Assembly (NCBI RefSeq): GCF_900107245.1
Contig: NZ_FNPG01000011.1
Coordinates: 1 to 64,000, forward strand
DNA from: Lachnobacterium bovis DSM 14045
GTDB lineage: Bacteria > Bacillota > Clostridia > Lachnospirales > Lachnospiraceae
Length of the DNA stretch: 64,000 nt
Reading direction: 5' to 3'
Shown here one piece after another: positions 40,423 to 49,213 of the stretch (positions are counted from its first letter, which is position 1; every line of letters starts with the position of its first letter). The notes beneath the pieces are model-generated. The model saw only the letters and a list, made by a program, of their open reading frames with translations, was not told the DNA's origin and searched no databases. The position numbers and the translations under genes were made by a program.

Positions 40423-41103
40423 TTACCTCACTATATATTTTTTCATACCTGTCAAAATCAAAACTATAAGAATCATAGAAGGAATAATGAATTGAGTTTT
40501 TCCTAAAAAAATCAAACACATAGCCGATACAACAACTCCAATAATTGCACTTATGTGATTGTCTTCTTTCCCCCACTGATTCATAAAAATCACAATAAAC
40601 ATCGCTGTCATTACAAAATCTAACCCTTTAGTGTTAAATTTTAAAATACTTCCAAAAAGCGCTCCAATTGAAGCTCCAAAAATCCAATACATATGATTCA
40701 ATACTGTCACCCAAAATAAAAACCATCCTCTATCGACATCTTCAGGTATATCAGCTGTATAGTTTATGGAAAAAGTTTCATCACACATTCCAAAAATCAC
40801 ATATAATTTTTTCTTACCAATGCCACGATACTTATCAAGCATAGATATTCCATAAAATAAATGTCGTGCATTAACCATAATTGCAAGCGTTATAGCTTGT
40901 ATTGGATTAAAAATTCCAAGCATAAGATTAGCTGCTATAAATTCTACTGATCCTGCAAATACAACCGCACTCGTTAAAATAGGAATCCACGCTGGAAATC
41001 CTAATTTTACCATATATATTCCTAACGTCATTGCCAAAAACAAGAATCCTGCAAAAATAGGAATTGTCTGTGGAAATGCCGCTTTTAATGCTTTTATTCT
41101 CAA
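40423..41103 (-). CDS. azlC: AzlC-family branched-chain amino acid exporter
   Basis: 226 residues with about seven hydrophobic segments. Family motifs are [36 protein letters not shown] and [12 protein letters not shown]. The start is TTG at 41103 with GAGG nine bases upstream. It is divergent from the MocR regulator and shares its control region. Confidence 0.9.
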   Translation of the reverse strand: MRIKALKAAFPQTIPIFAGFLFLAMTLGIYMVKLGFPAWIPILTSAVVFAGSVEFIAANLMLGIFNPIQAITLAIMVNARHLFYGISMLDKYRGIGKKKLYVIFGMCDETFSINYTADIPEDVDRGWFLFWVTVLNHMYWIFGASIGALFGSILKFNTKGLDFVMTAMFIVIFMNQWGKEDNHISAIIGVVVSAMCLIFLGKTQFIIPSMILIVLILTGMKKYIVR

Positions 41104-41177
41104 TTTTTGTTACCTCTTTTCTAATCTCTTTACTTTTTGCAGAATCAATCGTATCATTATATTTACATACAATCAAC

Positions 41178-41206
41178 AATTAAATTGTATGGATTACAAT
41201 TTAATT
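41178..41206. promoter_or_regulatory. Large inverted repeat between azlC and mocR, candidate operator
   Basis: Perfect 12-base arms AATTAAATTGTA and TACAATTTAATT with the 5-base spacer TGGAT. On the minus strand a TATAAT box lies 25-30 bases away towards azlC, placing the repeat over the azlC -35 region. On the plus strand it ends 25 bases before the mocR start. It is well placed for MocR to control both genes. Confidence 0.6.
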
Positions 41207-41230
41207 ATTAAAATGACGGAGGACCATAAA

Positions 41231-42646
41231 ATGCCTATTAATTCTTTTGACGATTATTTTTTGTCATGGAAACCAGATAAAAAAAATATAAAAAAGCCTA
41301 TTTATAAATCTCTCGCTGAACTTCTTGAAAAAGATATAATCGGTGGAGTGCTTCTTCCGAACACTTTATTACCACCACAACGCGAACTTGCAGATTATCT
41401 TGATATTAATTTTACAACAGTTACAAGAGCTTACAAATTGTGTGAATTAAAAGGTTTAATTTATGCTGAAACAGGAAGAGGAACTTTCGTATCTCCAAGT
41501 GCTTCAAGCAAAATAACTATTTCTTTAGAGCACACTCCTTCTCAGACAATTGATTTAGGATTTGTAAGTTCTTTTGAGCGATACAATTCATTGATTTATG
41601 ACCACGTACCACAAGCCTACAAAAAGAATTCTTTTTCTGCCCTTTTAACATATGATGATCCAACAGGAATACTTTCTCACAAGAAGGCTGCCCTCAAATG
41701 GTTAAATACCTTGCAATGTTATCCTTCAATTGACAACCTTGCAATCACTGCCGGCACCCAAAATGCTTTAACTATCTCCTTACTAGCACTTTTTTCGCCC
41801 GGAGATTATATCGCAGTTGACTGTTTCACATACCCTAACTTTATAGCACTTGCTAAAATGTTAAATATAAAACTAATTCCTATCAAAAGCGACAATAACG
41901 GTATCATCCCGGCCGAATTAGAAAACCATGCCAGAAAAAAAAGACTAAAAGGTCTCTTTATCGTTCCTTCTTGTAATAATCCTACAACGATTGTTACTAC
42001 TGATTTTAGGAAAAGACAACTTGCAGAAATTGTAAAAAAATATGATTTAATTCTTATAGAAGATGATATTCATGCTTTTTTGAATACTGACGTTATTCCT
42101 AATTACATGGGGCCAATGGCTCGATACGCTCCTGAACAAAGTGTTTACATTTGTAGTTTATCTAAGTCTATCTGCTCAGGTTTAAGGATAGCCTACCTCG
42201 CTTACAGTACTCCTTTTAGGGAAAAAATACTAAACGCTCTCTTTAATGTAAATGTCAAAACATCATCATATAATGTTCAGCTCGTCAGTAGCCTGATTAA
42301 TAATGGAGTTGCTGATGAAATTGTAAAAAGAAAAATAGAAACCGCAAAAATTAGAAATGATATCTTCAATGATATTTTTTACTATGCTCCTCAAAATGGA
42401 CACCCTCTTAGTTTTTACAGATGGCTACCTATCTCTAGTAACAAACCTGGCCGCGAAATAGAGGAATATATGCAATCAAACGGTATAAAAATATATCACT
42501 CTGACCGTTTTGTTTGTGGTTCTACCAACAAAAGTAACGAACATTATATAAGAGTTTCATTATCAAACCTTGACAACGACGAATCTTTGGCTAATGGATT
42601 AAAACGCCTAAAAATGGTTTTAGAAAATGGGCGCATTATCATATAA
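41231..42646 (+). CDS. MocR/PdxR-type regulator (GntR DNA-binding domain fused to aminotransferase fold)
   Basis: Residues 20-90 are a GntR winged helix (LLPPQRELADYLDINFTTVTRAYKLCELKGLI). The rest is a class I aminotransferase domain with the PLP-lysine region ICSLSKSICSGLRIAYL, PSCNNPTT and EDDIHAF. These proteins bind PLP and sense amines or amino acids, but do not normally act as enzymes. ATG 41231 has GGAGG eight bases upstream; an earlier ATG lies inside the palindrome. Divergence from azlCD suggests control of amino acid export. Confidence 0.92.
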   Translation: MPINSFDDYFLSWKPDKKNIKKPIYKSLAELLEKDIIGGVLLPNTLLPPQRELADYLDINFTTVTRAYKLCELKGLIYAETGRGTFVSPSASSKITISLEHTPSQTIDLGFVSSFERYNSLIYDHVPQAYKKNSFSALLTYDDPTGILSHKKAALKWLNTLQCYPSIDNLAITAGTQNALTISLLALFSPGDYIAVDCFTYPNFIALAKMLNIKLIPIKSDNNGIIPAELENHARKKRLKGLFIVPSCNNPTTIVTTDFRKRQLAEIVKKYDLILIEDDIHAFLNTDVIPNYMGPMARYAPEQSVYICSLSKSICSGLRIAYLAYSTPFREKILNALFNVNVKTSSYNVQLVSSLINNGVADEIVKRKIETAKIRNDIFNDIFYYAPQNGHPLSFYRWLPISSNKPGREIEEYMQSNGIKIYHSDRFVCGSTNKSNEHYIRVSLSNLDNDESLANGLKRLKMVLENGRIII

Positions 42647-42680
42647 TAATTATTGTATAATATAAAACAAAATAGTTAAA

Positions 42681-42710
42681 TAAAAAAATAGGCTATCAAT
42701 TGATAGCCTA
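42681..42710 (-). terminator. Terminator after the GNAT gene
   Basis: TAGGCTATCA (42689-42698) pairs with TGATAGCCTA (42701-42710) with only AT between; in the RNA a short loop forms. The minus-strand RNA continues into UAUUUUUUUA. Confidence 0.8.
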
Positions 42711-42730
42711 ACTATGTTATGAAAAATATA

Positions 42731-43216
42731 TTACAGAACATATTCCATTACTGTTTCTTTTGGTTTCATGCCAATTTTTTCATAGAACTTTCTTGCGCTA
42801 TTGTTACCCTCCCAAACACAAAGAGTAACTTCATAGCACCCTATTCTTTTTGCTTCTTCTTTTACAAAATCAAAAAGCTTCTTTCCTATTTGCTTTCCGC
42901 GACATTCCTGATCAACGCATAAATCATCAATGTACATGATTTTGTGGGGCAACATAAATCCTGAATCAGATTCTGAATCATTTTTTTTACCACCCCTTAT
43001 CTCACAAAATGCATATCCTTGTACTTCATCTTTTTCATCAACATAAACATACACTGGACGCATATCGTCAGAAAAAATATTCTTTATTTCATCACTTGTA
43101 TATTTTGTTTTCCCTGACACAAAAATGTCTGGTCTTATAGAGGCATGAATCTCTAACACTTCTGATAAAAGCTTAGTAACTTTTGGTATATCCCTTTCCT
43201 CTGCTCTTCTAATCAT
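42731..43216 (-). CDS. GNAT-family N-acetyltransferase
   Basis: 161 residues with the acetyl-CoA-binding motif VDQECRGKQIGKKLF near residue 108 and the C-terminal NNSARKFYEKIGMKPKE signature. GAGG precedes the ATG. The substrate cannot be read from the sequence. The ends are close to RimI- and amine-acetylating members. Confidence 0.85.
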   Translation of the reverse strand: MIRRAEERDIPKVTKLLSEVLEIHASIRPDIFVSGKTKYTSDEIKNIFSDDMRPVYVYVDEKDEVQGYAFCEIRGGKKNDSESDSGFMLPHKIMYIDDLCVDQECRGKQIGKKLFDFVKEEAKRIGCYEVTLCVWEGNNSARKFYEKIGMKPKETVMEYVL

Positions 43217-43313
43217 TTTTCCTCTTTTCTAACAATAAACTGTATTTTCATAAATATTTTTTAATTACATGTCATGCTGTTGCAAAAACTACTATCGTCT
43301 TCTCAGGTAACTT

Positions 43314-44165
43314 CTATTTCACACGAAGCTCCCAAAAAGCTACAGCACTTGCTGCTGCCACATTCAATGAATCTACACCATGATACATTGGAATCTTAAT
43401 TACATAATCACACTTTTCAAGCGAATCTTGTGATATTCCGTTTCCTTCATTTCCCATTATAATTGCTAATTTTTCTTGTTGTGCAAAAATCGGATCTGTT
43501 ATATCTTTTGATTCTTCCTTAAGTGCCAATGCAACTACTTTATAACCAAGTTCATGGAATTTATCTATATAGCCCTCTTTGGGGATAAAAGTCCATGGAA
43601 TCTGAAAAACAGTTCCCATACTTACCCTCGCTGAGCGTTTGTAAAGAGGATCACAGCTATCATTTGTCAAAACAATACTGTCAATTCCAAGTGCCGCTGC
43701 AGAACGAAAAACTGAGCCAATATTAGTTGGATTTACAACACTTTCTAATACTACAATCCTTCTATTATCTGCAATTAAATTTTCAAATTCAGGTAGATTC
43801 TTTCGACGCATTATGCAAAGCATTCCTCTAGTGACTACATAACCTTTTATCCGAGATAAAACTTCTTTGCTAGCAGAAAAAATTTGAACAGATGTTTCAT
43901 CTTGCACTTCTTTTAAAACTTCCTGCACTTCTTTAACCGCTTCACTAGTTGAATCTTCACACAAATAGTTTTCTTCGATCAAAAAGCTTTCTACTTTATA
44001 GCCAGCTTTAAGGGCCCTTTTTATAACTTTAGCACTCTCACAGATGAACACACCTAACTGCGGTTCGTAAATATGTGCTAATTGTTTTTCGTTGTAGCTG
44101 ATATATTTACTTATCCTCTCATCTGTGAGACTTGTAATTTTTTTCACATTAAAATTATATGCCAT
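43314..44165 (-). CDS. SpoU/TrmH-family RNA methyltransferase
   Basis: A SPOUT methyltransferase acting on ribose 2'-O of tRNA or rRNA. Motif 1 is NPTNIGSVFRSAAALGID, motif 2 is IIMGNEGNGIS, and motif 3 is IKIPMYHGVDSLNVAAASAV. The N-terminal region (residues 25-120) resembles the substrate-binding domain of TrmH-like enzymes. Length 283 is normal. The target base is not determined. It lies about 120 bases downstream of the SUF pair. Confidence 0.9.
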   Translation of the reverse strand: MAYNFNVKKITSLTDERISKYISYNEKQLAHIYEPQLGVFICESAKVIKRALKAGYKVESFLIEENYLCEDSTSEAVKEVQEVLKEVQDETSVQIFSASKEVLSRIKGYVVTRGMLCIMRRKNLPEFENLIADNRRIVVLESVVNPTNIGSVFRSAAALGIDSIVLTNDSCDPLYKRSARVSMGTVFQIPWTFIPKEGYIDKFHELGYKVVALALKEESKDITDPIFAQQEKLAIIMGNEGNGISQDSLEKCDYVIKIPMYHGVDSLNVAAASAVAFWELRVK

Positions 44166-44285
44166 ATTGATTCTCTTTTTTATTTATTTTATAAATTATA
44201 CATTCTGAATTTATACATTCTGAATTGTTACTCATAATTATTTTTGAAGCATTTTTTATCACTTATAATAAACACCTCAAAAAAA

Positions 44286-45206
44286 TTATTTCAAGAAACC
44301 TGAAATAATCTGTTCTTCTGCTTCTTGCTCTGTTAAACCTAATGACATAAGTTTAATTAACTGGTCGCCTGCAATTTTACCAATTGCTGCTTCATGAATA
44401 AGTGCAGCATCAACATTGTTAGCATCAAGCTTAGGTACTGCTACTACGTGAGCCTTATCCATAATGATTGCATCACATTCAGCGTGACCGCTACATACTG
44501 TATTTCCTACGATTGCTGCCTCAAATATTTGCTCTGATTCATTTTTTGCAACTGAACGAGATATAATATCTGTACTAGAATTCTCACCGTTTAATTCTAC
44601 TGTATAAACACTTGTTGCCTTTTGTTTACCATGTGTCATTAATCTCTCATGCACAATAAGTGTAGCATCTTCTGCTAATTCTGCTTTTGTAGTTCTTACT
44701 GTAGAATCAACACCTTTTATCTGAACCATCTCCATATCAACGTAGCTTCCTGCTTCCTGATAAACTTCTGTGACAGGATTTAATATTTTTTTACCTAAGC
44801 CATCACCCTGTGCGTAATGCTTTTCTACATAACGAACTTTAGCATTTTTTCCAACGTAAAATCTATGAATTCCATCATGTTGTGAATCCTGATTACCACA
44901 ATTGTGAATTCCGCAACCAGCAACAATAGTCACGTCTGCATCTTCTCCAATGTAAAAATCATTATATACTGTTTCTTTTATTCCTGATTTGCTTAAAACT
45001 ACTGGAATATGCACGCTCTCATTTTTAGTTCCTGGCTTAATTCGAATATCAATTCCGCTTTTATCTTCTTTAGTAATGATATCTATATTCGCTGTAGTAT
45101 TTCTTCCGGCTGATTCTCCGTTTGCTCTAATATTATATGCTCCATCTGGAACTTTATGTAAATCTGCAACTTCCTCTAGAATTTGCTTTTGAATTTCATC
45201 TATCAT
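44286..45206 (-). CDS. sufB: SufB-like Fe-S scaffold of a two-gene SUF system
   Basis: 306 residues with the SufB/SufD beta-helix core (VTIVAGCGIHNCGN, GKNAKVRYVEKHYAQG, HAECDAIIMDKAHVVAVPKLDA). It is much shorter than E. coli SufB (495), fitting the minimal SufB that works with SufC alone. Conserved Cys and His (CGIHNCG, CSGHAEC) are candidates for cluster binding. GGAGAGG precedes the ATG. It starts 13 bases after sufC. No SufS, SufU or SufD is nearby. Confidence 0.88.
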   Translation of the reverse strand: MIDEIQKQILEEVADLHKVPDGAYNIRANGESAGRNTTANIDIITKEDKSGIDIRIKPGTKNESVHIPVVLSKSGIKETVYNDFYIGEDADVTIVAGCGIHNCGNQDSQHDGIHRFYVGKNAKVRYVEKHYAQGDGLGKKILNPVTEVYQEAGSYVDMEMVQIKGVDSTVRTTKAELAEDATLIVHERLMTHGKQKATSVYTVELNGENSSTDIISRSVAKNESEQIFEAAIVGNTVCSGHAECDAIIMDKAHVVAVPKLDANNVDAALIHEAAIGKIAGDQLIKLMSLGLTEQEAEEQIISGFLK

Positions 45207-45219
45207 ATTATTCCTCTCC

Positions 45220-45945
45220 TTACATAAGCTTGTCGCATGCTGCCTTAGCTGCTGATGTACCTAAAATTTCTGGAAGAATCTCTTCTTTAGTTCCCTGTTT
45301 CTTTACATGTCCATCTTCAATTACAACTATTTCATCTGCTATACTTAGAATTCTTTCTTGATGTGAAATGATAAGAATAGTACCATTAATAGATTCTCTT
45401 ATATTTTCAAATACACGAATCAAATTTTGGAAACTCCATAAATCAATTCCAGCCTCTGGTTCATCAAATACAGCAAATTTAGTACCTCTAGCTAAAACTG
45501 TAGCAATTTCAATACGCTTTAATTCACCACCTGATAAAGAAGCATTTACTTCTCTATTAACATAATCTTTGGCACATAAACCTACTTTTGATAAATATTC
45601 ACAAGCTGCTGACACAGATAGCTTTTCCCCTGCAGCTAATCTAAGAAGATCAATTACTTTGATTCCTTTAAAATGCACTGGTTGTTGGAAAGCATAACTA
45701 ATACCTAAATTTGCTCTTTCAGTTATACTCTTTTTAGTTATATCTTCACCATCAAAAATCATTTGACCTGTTGTAATTTCGTTAACACCCATAATTAATT
45801 TAGCTAATGTTGATTTTCCACCACCGTTTGGGCCTGTAATTACAACAAATTTACCATCTTCTATATTAAGATTTAAATGATCAATGATATTAATTTTTTG
45901 ATTATTTTCTTCTACTTGATATGTAATATCCTTAATCTCTAGCAT
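45220..45945 (-). CDS. sufC: SufC ATPase
   Basis: ABC-type ATPase without a membrane partner. Walker A GPNGGGKST, signature LSGGELKR, Walker B FAVFDEPEAGIDLWS and the SufC-typical YAFQQPVHFKG are present. Length 241 is normal. It drives Fe-S cluster assembly on the SufB encoded directly after it. AAAGGA precedes the ATG. Confidence 0.93.
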   Translation of the reverse strand: MLEIKDITYQVEENNQKINIIDHLNLNIEDGKFVVITGPNGGGKSTLAKLIMGVNEITTGQMIFDGEDITKKSITERANLGISYAFQQPVHFKGIKVIDLLRLAAGEKLSVSAACEYLSKVGLCAKDYVNREVNASLSGGELKRIEIATVLARGTKFAVFDEPEAGIDLWSFQNLIRVFENIRESINGTILIISHQERILSIADEIVVIEDGHVKKQGTKEEILPEILGTSAAKAACDKLM

Positions 45946-46206
45946 TTCTAATTCCTTTCATAAATCTTTTAATACTTTATCTTTTTTATAAAAAAGCTCA
46001 AAGGCTCTAACTTCTATTATATATTAGAAACTTAGAAATATAAATAGTAATTTAAATGTTTTTTGATGTGTATAATTGCAATCTAGGATTAGTTTTATAT
46101 TTTTAATATGGGTAAAAAAATCGACACGATAATGAAATCTATTCTGAATAAAATATAATCCGTCCTAAGTAAAAAGTGAATAACGGAATCTGTCCTTTAA
46201 TAAAAA
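45946..46206. other. Intergenic region upstream of sufC
   Basis: About 260 bases between sufC and the tRNA gene. It must contain the suf promoter. Two similar pieces, ATCCGTCCT near 46159 and ATCTGTCCT near 46188, are present, but there is no recognised RNA motif or operator. Confidence 0.3.
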
Positions 46207-46291
46207 TGCAGAAAATGGGATTTGAACCCACACAGTAATAATTACTACAGGTACCTGAAACCTGCGCGTCTGCCAATTCCGCCATTTCTGC
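46207..46291 (-). tRNA. tRNA-Leu (anticodon CAG)
   Basis: Read on the minus strand: acceptor GCAGAAA/TTTCTGC with discriminator A, D arm GCG..CGC with GG in the loop, anticodon arm CAGGT-TTCAGGT-ACCTG giving CAG, a long class II variable arm (AGTAA/TTACT) and T arm GTGGG-TTCAAAT-CCCAT. The long variable arm and the anticodon both show leucine. CCA is not encoded. Five U follow the 3' end. Confidence 0.95.
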
Positions 46292-46306
46292 ATAAACTAC
46301 GCTTTA

Positions 46307-46335
46307 ATTTTATACAATTCTTTAAAAAAAGTCAA
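46307..46335 (-). promoter_or_regulatory. Promoter of tRNA-Leu
   Basis: Minus strand TTGACT (46330-46335), 17 bases, TAAAAT (46307-46312), ending 15 bases before the mature 5' end of the tRNA. Confidence 0.65.
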
Positions 46336-46414
46336 ATCTTAATCTAACAAGAAAAAATAGAAAAATAAGGATTTAGATAAGAAAAAAATTATAAAATCTG
46401 TCAGAACAAAATAA

Positions 46415-46442
46415 GAACAGCCCCTATGTCGTGAGGCTGTTC
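46415..46442 (-). terminator. Possible terminator after the GGDEF-EAL gene
   Basis: GAACAGCC (46415-46422) pairs with GGCTGTTC (46435-46442) around a 12-base loop; the minus-strand tail is TTATTTTG. It lies about 200 bases after the stop at 46649. The rest of 46336-46648 is AT-rich with nothing recognised. Confidence 0.45.
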
Positions 46443-46648
46443 CTTATAGATAGTAATTTAATGATACTATAAACTATATATATTTTTTTTTTAAGGTATG
46501 TATTTTGTACATAGAATATAGTATTTTAATGGGATTAATAAAATTATTTTATTTATAATTTTTGTTGTCTTTTTATAATATTATTTATTATGCGTTTTGT
46601 TTTTCTGTCTATATATTTTATGTCAAATGATTAAAAATAAATTTTTAT

Positions 46649-48643
46649 TTATGTTTGAATAAATGCTGTATATTTTCTATTGTAATGTAAACCTTTTAAG
46701 TTATTTTTAGTCATAATATTAGTATAATCTTGTCGTTTGTTTTTCTTGGCTATCAAACCATTTTTTGATCGTTTTTTGGGTGGTACAATTTGTTTAATTC
46801 TTGCAGCAGAACTATCAGCATTTTTTGCAATAAAGGATATTAATTTCTTATCAAAAGGTCTTGGTTTACCTAAAAAATATCCTTGAACTTTATTGCATCC
46901 TATCGATTTTAAATAATCATACTGTTCTTTTGTTTCCACCCCTTCAACTAATGTATCAATTTCGAGCTTCCTAGCCATTTCGATAATGGATGCTACTATT
47001 TCTTTTGACTTAGGATTCGACTCAAAGTCTTTTAAGAACAACATGTCAATTTTTAAAACATCAAAATTGTAATCCTTTAATACATTTAGTGAAGAATAAC
47101 CGCTTCCGAAATCATCCATCCACACTTCGTATCCCTGTGACTGAAAGAATTCGATTTTTTCACGTAGGTCTTTAGTATTTTCTGTTAAGACACTTTCTGT
47201 AATCTCAATATGGAGTAAATGTCTTGGTATGTCATTTGCTTTTATTTCTGTTTCAATTATGTTCGCTATATCACAAAGTTCAAAATCTAATCTAGACAAA
47301 TTAACGGATACCGGAACATAAGGTATAGATAAATCTTTTAATCTCTTAATGTCCTGACAGATTCTTTTAACCGTATGAACATCAATTTTGTGAATCAATC
47401 TATACTTTTCTAGTACTTCAATAAACTCACCTGGAGAAAGAAATCCATATTTTGAGTCAATCCATCGCGAAAGAGCTTCAAACCCGCATAACTTACCAGT
47501 TTCCGTACTGAATACAGGTTGATAATAAACTTTTACTTCATCATTTTCAATAGCCCTATCAATGTTATCCACAATATATTTTTGTTTTTCTAAAACATAT
47601 AAAAGCTCCTCATCAAAGAATCTAACTGATTGATCGAATTGTTTCTTAATGCTGTCGCACGCTATCTTAGCCCTATCACACGCAAGACTTACATCTAATT
47701 CACCATCCGATATTACATAGATTCCTGATTTGATTTGAATTATGTCACCGTTGGGATACGATTTAAGATAATCACTAAGATGTGATAACCTCTCTTCAAT
47801 GTCATCCTCTCTAGTAACAATTGCAAAGTGATCTTGCCCAAAATGTGCAACTAAATCCTCTGAGAATAAGTGTTGCAACGATGCAGCCATATATCTCAAT
47901 AACTGATCTCCCTTTGAAAAACCATACCTTGCATTATATGCTTTAAAATTGTCAATATCTAGATGAACAAACGCTGTACAATGATTTTCGTAAATATTTT
48001 GAACCACTACATTAGGTGCTAACTCTCTGAAAAAAATCATATTTGGTAGCTTTGTCAAAGGATTAATCTCTCTAGAAAAACTTGATACGGCTTTATCCTT
48101 TTGTCTGCGATAATCCTCAACATTCAAAACTAAAATGTATGCACATAGATGACCTTCTTGTGATTTGTATAACATATAATTAGTATGAATCCAGATTACT
48201 TTTGATTTTACCAAACACTCAAGCTCAATTTCATCAGATGTAATGCCCTGTCTATAACGGTTAAACAATACATGTCTATTAAAAAATAAACTAACTGTAT
48301 CCTTTCCTGTAAATAGTACTGATTGTTCAATTACAGCTTTTAATATTTGATCATAATCTTGTTTCTTCCCTGGCACAATTTCATTTAATTTATCGAACTG
48401 ACCTACATGCATTCTAAGCAATTTATTTTCTTCTAAATCTACCATGAATATTGCTGAGTTATTAATAAACTCCTGATCAGAATAAAAACCGATTATGTCA
48501 GAAAATCTCCGGCTGTTTAGCCATTCAATAATAGGTTCTTTAAAAATAACTTCAATAAAACTTCTTTCCATTATTGCATTGCTTTCTTTCTCATAACATC
48601 TAAAACATATTTGATTAAGTGACTGCTTCAGTATACGACACAT
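46649..48643 (-). CDS. Cyclic-di-GMP phosphodiesterase: sensor, degenerate GGDEF, EAL
   Basis: Residues 1-190 are a PAS-like region. Residues 195-345 form a GGDEF domain in which the motif is GQDHF (within HFGQDHFAIV), so cyclase activity is probably lost. Residues 360-600 form an EAL domain with YYQPVF, FEALSRW, DDFGSGYSSLN, KID and EGVET all present, so hydrolysis of cyclic-di-GMP is expected. A basic tail of about 50 residues (PPKKRSKNGLIAKKNKR) follows. No membrane helix is present. The start is uncertain: ATG 48643 lacks a ribosome site, and Met25 (48571) is an alternative. Confidence 0.88.
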   Translation of the reverse strand: MCRILKQSLNQICFRCYEKESNAIMERSFIEVIFKEPIIEWLNSRRFSDIIGFYSDQEFINNSAIFMVDLEENKLLRMHVGQFDKLNEIVPGKKQDYDQILKAVIEQSVLFTGKDTVSLFFNRHVLFNRYRQGITSDEIELECLVKSKVIWIHTNYMLYKSQEGHLCAYILVLNVEDYRRQKDKAVSSFSREINPLTKLPNMIFFRELAPNVVVQNIYENHCTAFVHLDIDNFKAYNARYGFSKGDQLLRYMAASLQHLFSEDLVAHFGQDHFAIVTREDDIEERLSHLSDYLKSYPNGDIIQIKSGIYVISDGELDVSLACDRAKIACDSIKKQFDQSVRFFDEELLYVLEKQKYIVDNIDRAIENDEVKVYYQPVFSTETGKLCGFEALSRWIDSKYGFLSPGEFIEVLEKYRLIHKIDVHTVKRICQDIKRLKDLSIPYVPVSVNLSRLDFELCDIANIIETEIKANDIPRHLLHIEITESVLTENTKDLREKIEFFQSQGYEVWMDDFGSGYSSLNVLKDYNFDVLKIDMLFLKDFESNPKSKEIVASIIEMARKLEIDTLVEGVETKEQYDYLKSIGCNKVQGYFLGKPRPFDKKLISFIAKNADSSAARIKQIVPPKKRSKNGLIAKKNKRQDYTNIMTKNNLKGLHYNRKYTAFIQT

Positions 48644-48900
48644 TAATCATCAAGTCAATATGATTTCTATTATTTAATACTTTCTTAAGAAACTGGTTAT
48701 ATTTATAAAAATATTATAAACTTAGAGCCTTAAGTAGATTATTTTTTTATATAAAGGTTTTATTTTTTTATTATATTCCGATATATAATTAAGAAAATAA
48801 GTTTTTTGAATCTTATTTTTTAGTTTGGTTTTAAAGTTTTTGATGCTTTCTCATGCCAAACATTCGTTAAAATTCTCATAATAGAAGAAAATCTCATAGT
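48644..48900. other. Divergent intergenic region
   Basis: About 260 AT-rich bases between the EAL gene and the Cse60-like gene. Promoters for both should be here; no operator or RNA motif stands out. Confidence 0.3.
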
Positions 48901-48913
48901 AGGAGGGGGATTT

Positions 48914-49102
48914 ATGAAAATTAAACATTTCAAATTTCAGGACAGTATTTCATTTTCTGAAATAGAATCACAAATTAATGCTTTTTTAAACAGTAAAAAT
49001 GTAAATGAAGTTATTGATATTAAATTTAATACTTCTGTTAGACATTCTGATAGGTACACAGCAGATGAAACTGAAACCATTTATTTGATTATATACAAGT
49101 AA
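48914..49102 (+). CDS. Small protein, probable Cse60 family (sporulation)
   Basis: 62 residues with a strong site AGGAGG (48901-48906) seven bases before the ATG and a terminator downstream, so it is a real gene. The pattern INAFLNSKNVNEVIDIKFNTSV..YLIIYK resembles Cse60, a small protein found in sporulating Firmicutes and expressed in the forespore in Bacillus. Recognition is by pattern only. It is alone on its strand, between an EAL protein and a chemoreceptor. Confidence 0.6.
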   Translation: MKIKHFKFQDSISFSEIESQINAFLNSKNVNEVIDIKFNTSVRHSDRYTADETETIYLIIYK

Positions 49103-49175
49103 AAATATGTATTCTCTTAAGTGTTTTTAAAAAGCTTAGTTAATGATTTTGGAATCATCTTTTGACATCTTCTTT

Positions 49176-49210
49176 AAAGGCCTCGCAATTTTTTAAATTG
49201 CGGGGCCTTT
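49176..49210. terminator. Bidirectional terminator between the Cse60-like gene and the chemoreceptor
   Basis: AAAGGCCTCGCAAT (49176-49189) pairs with ATTGCGGGGCCTTT (49197-49210) with one G-U pair. U-rich tails follow on both strands; it starts 4 bases after the chemoreceptor stop. Confidence 0.88.
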
Positions 49211-49213
49211 ATT

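Noticed and set aside
46207-46291. tmRNA or a selenocysteine tRNA because of the long variable arm
   Set aside because: Anticodon CAG and the class II shape with normal 7-base acceptor stem fit tRNA-Leu.
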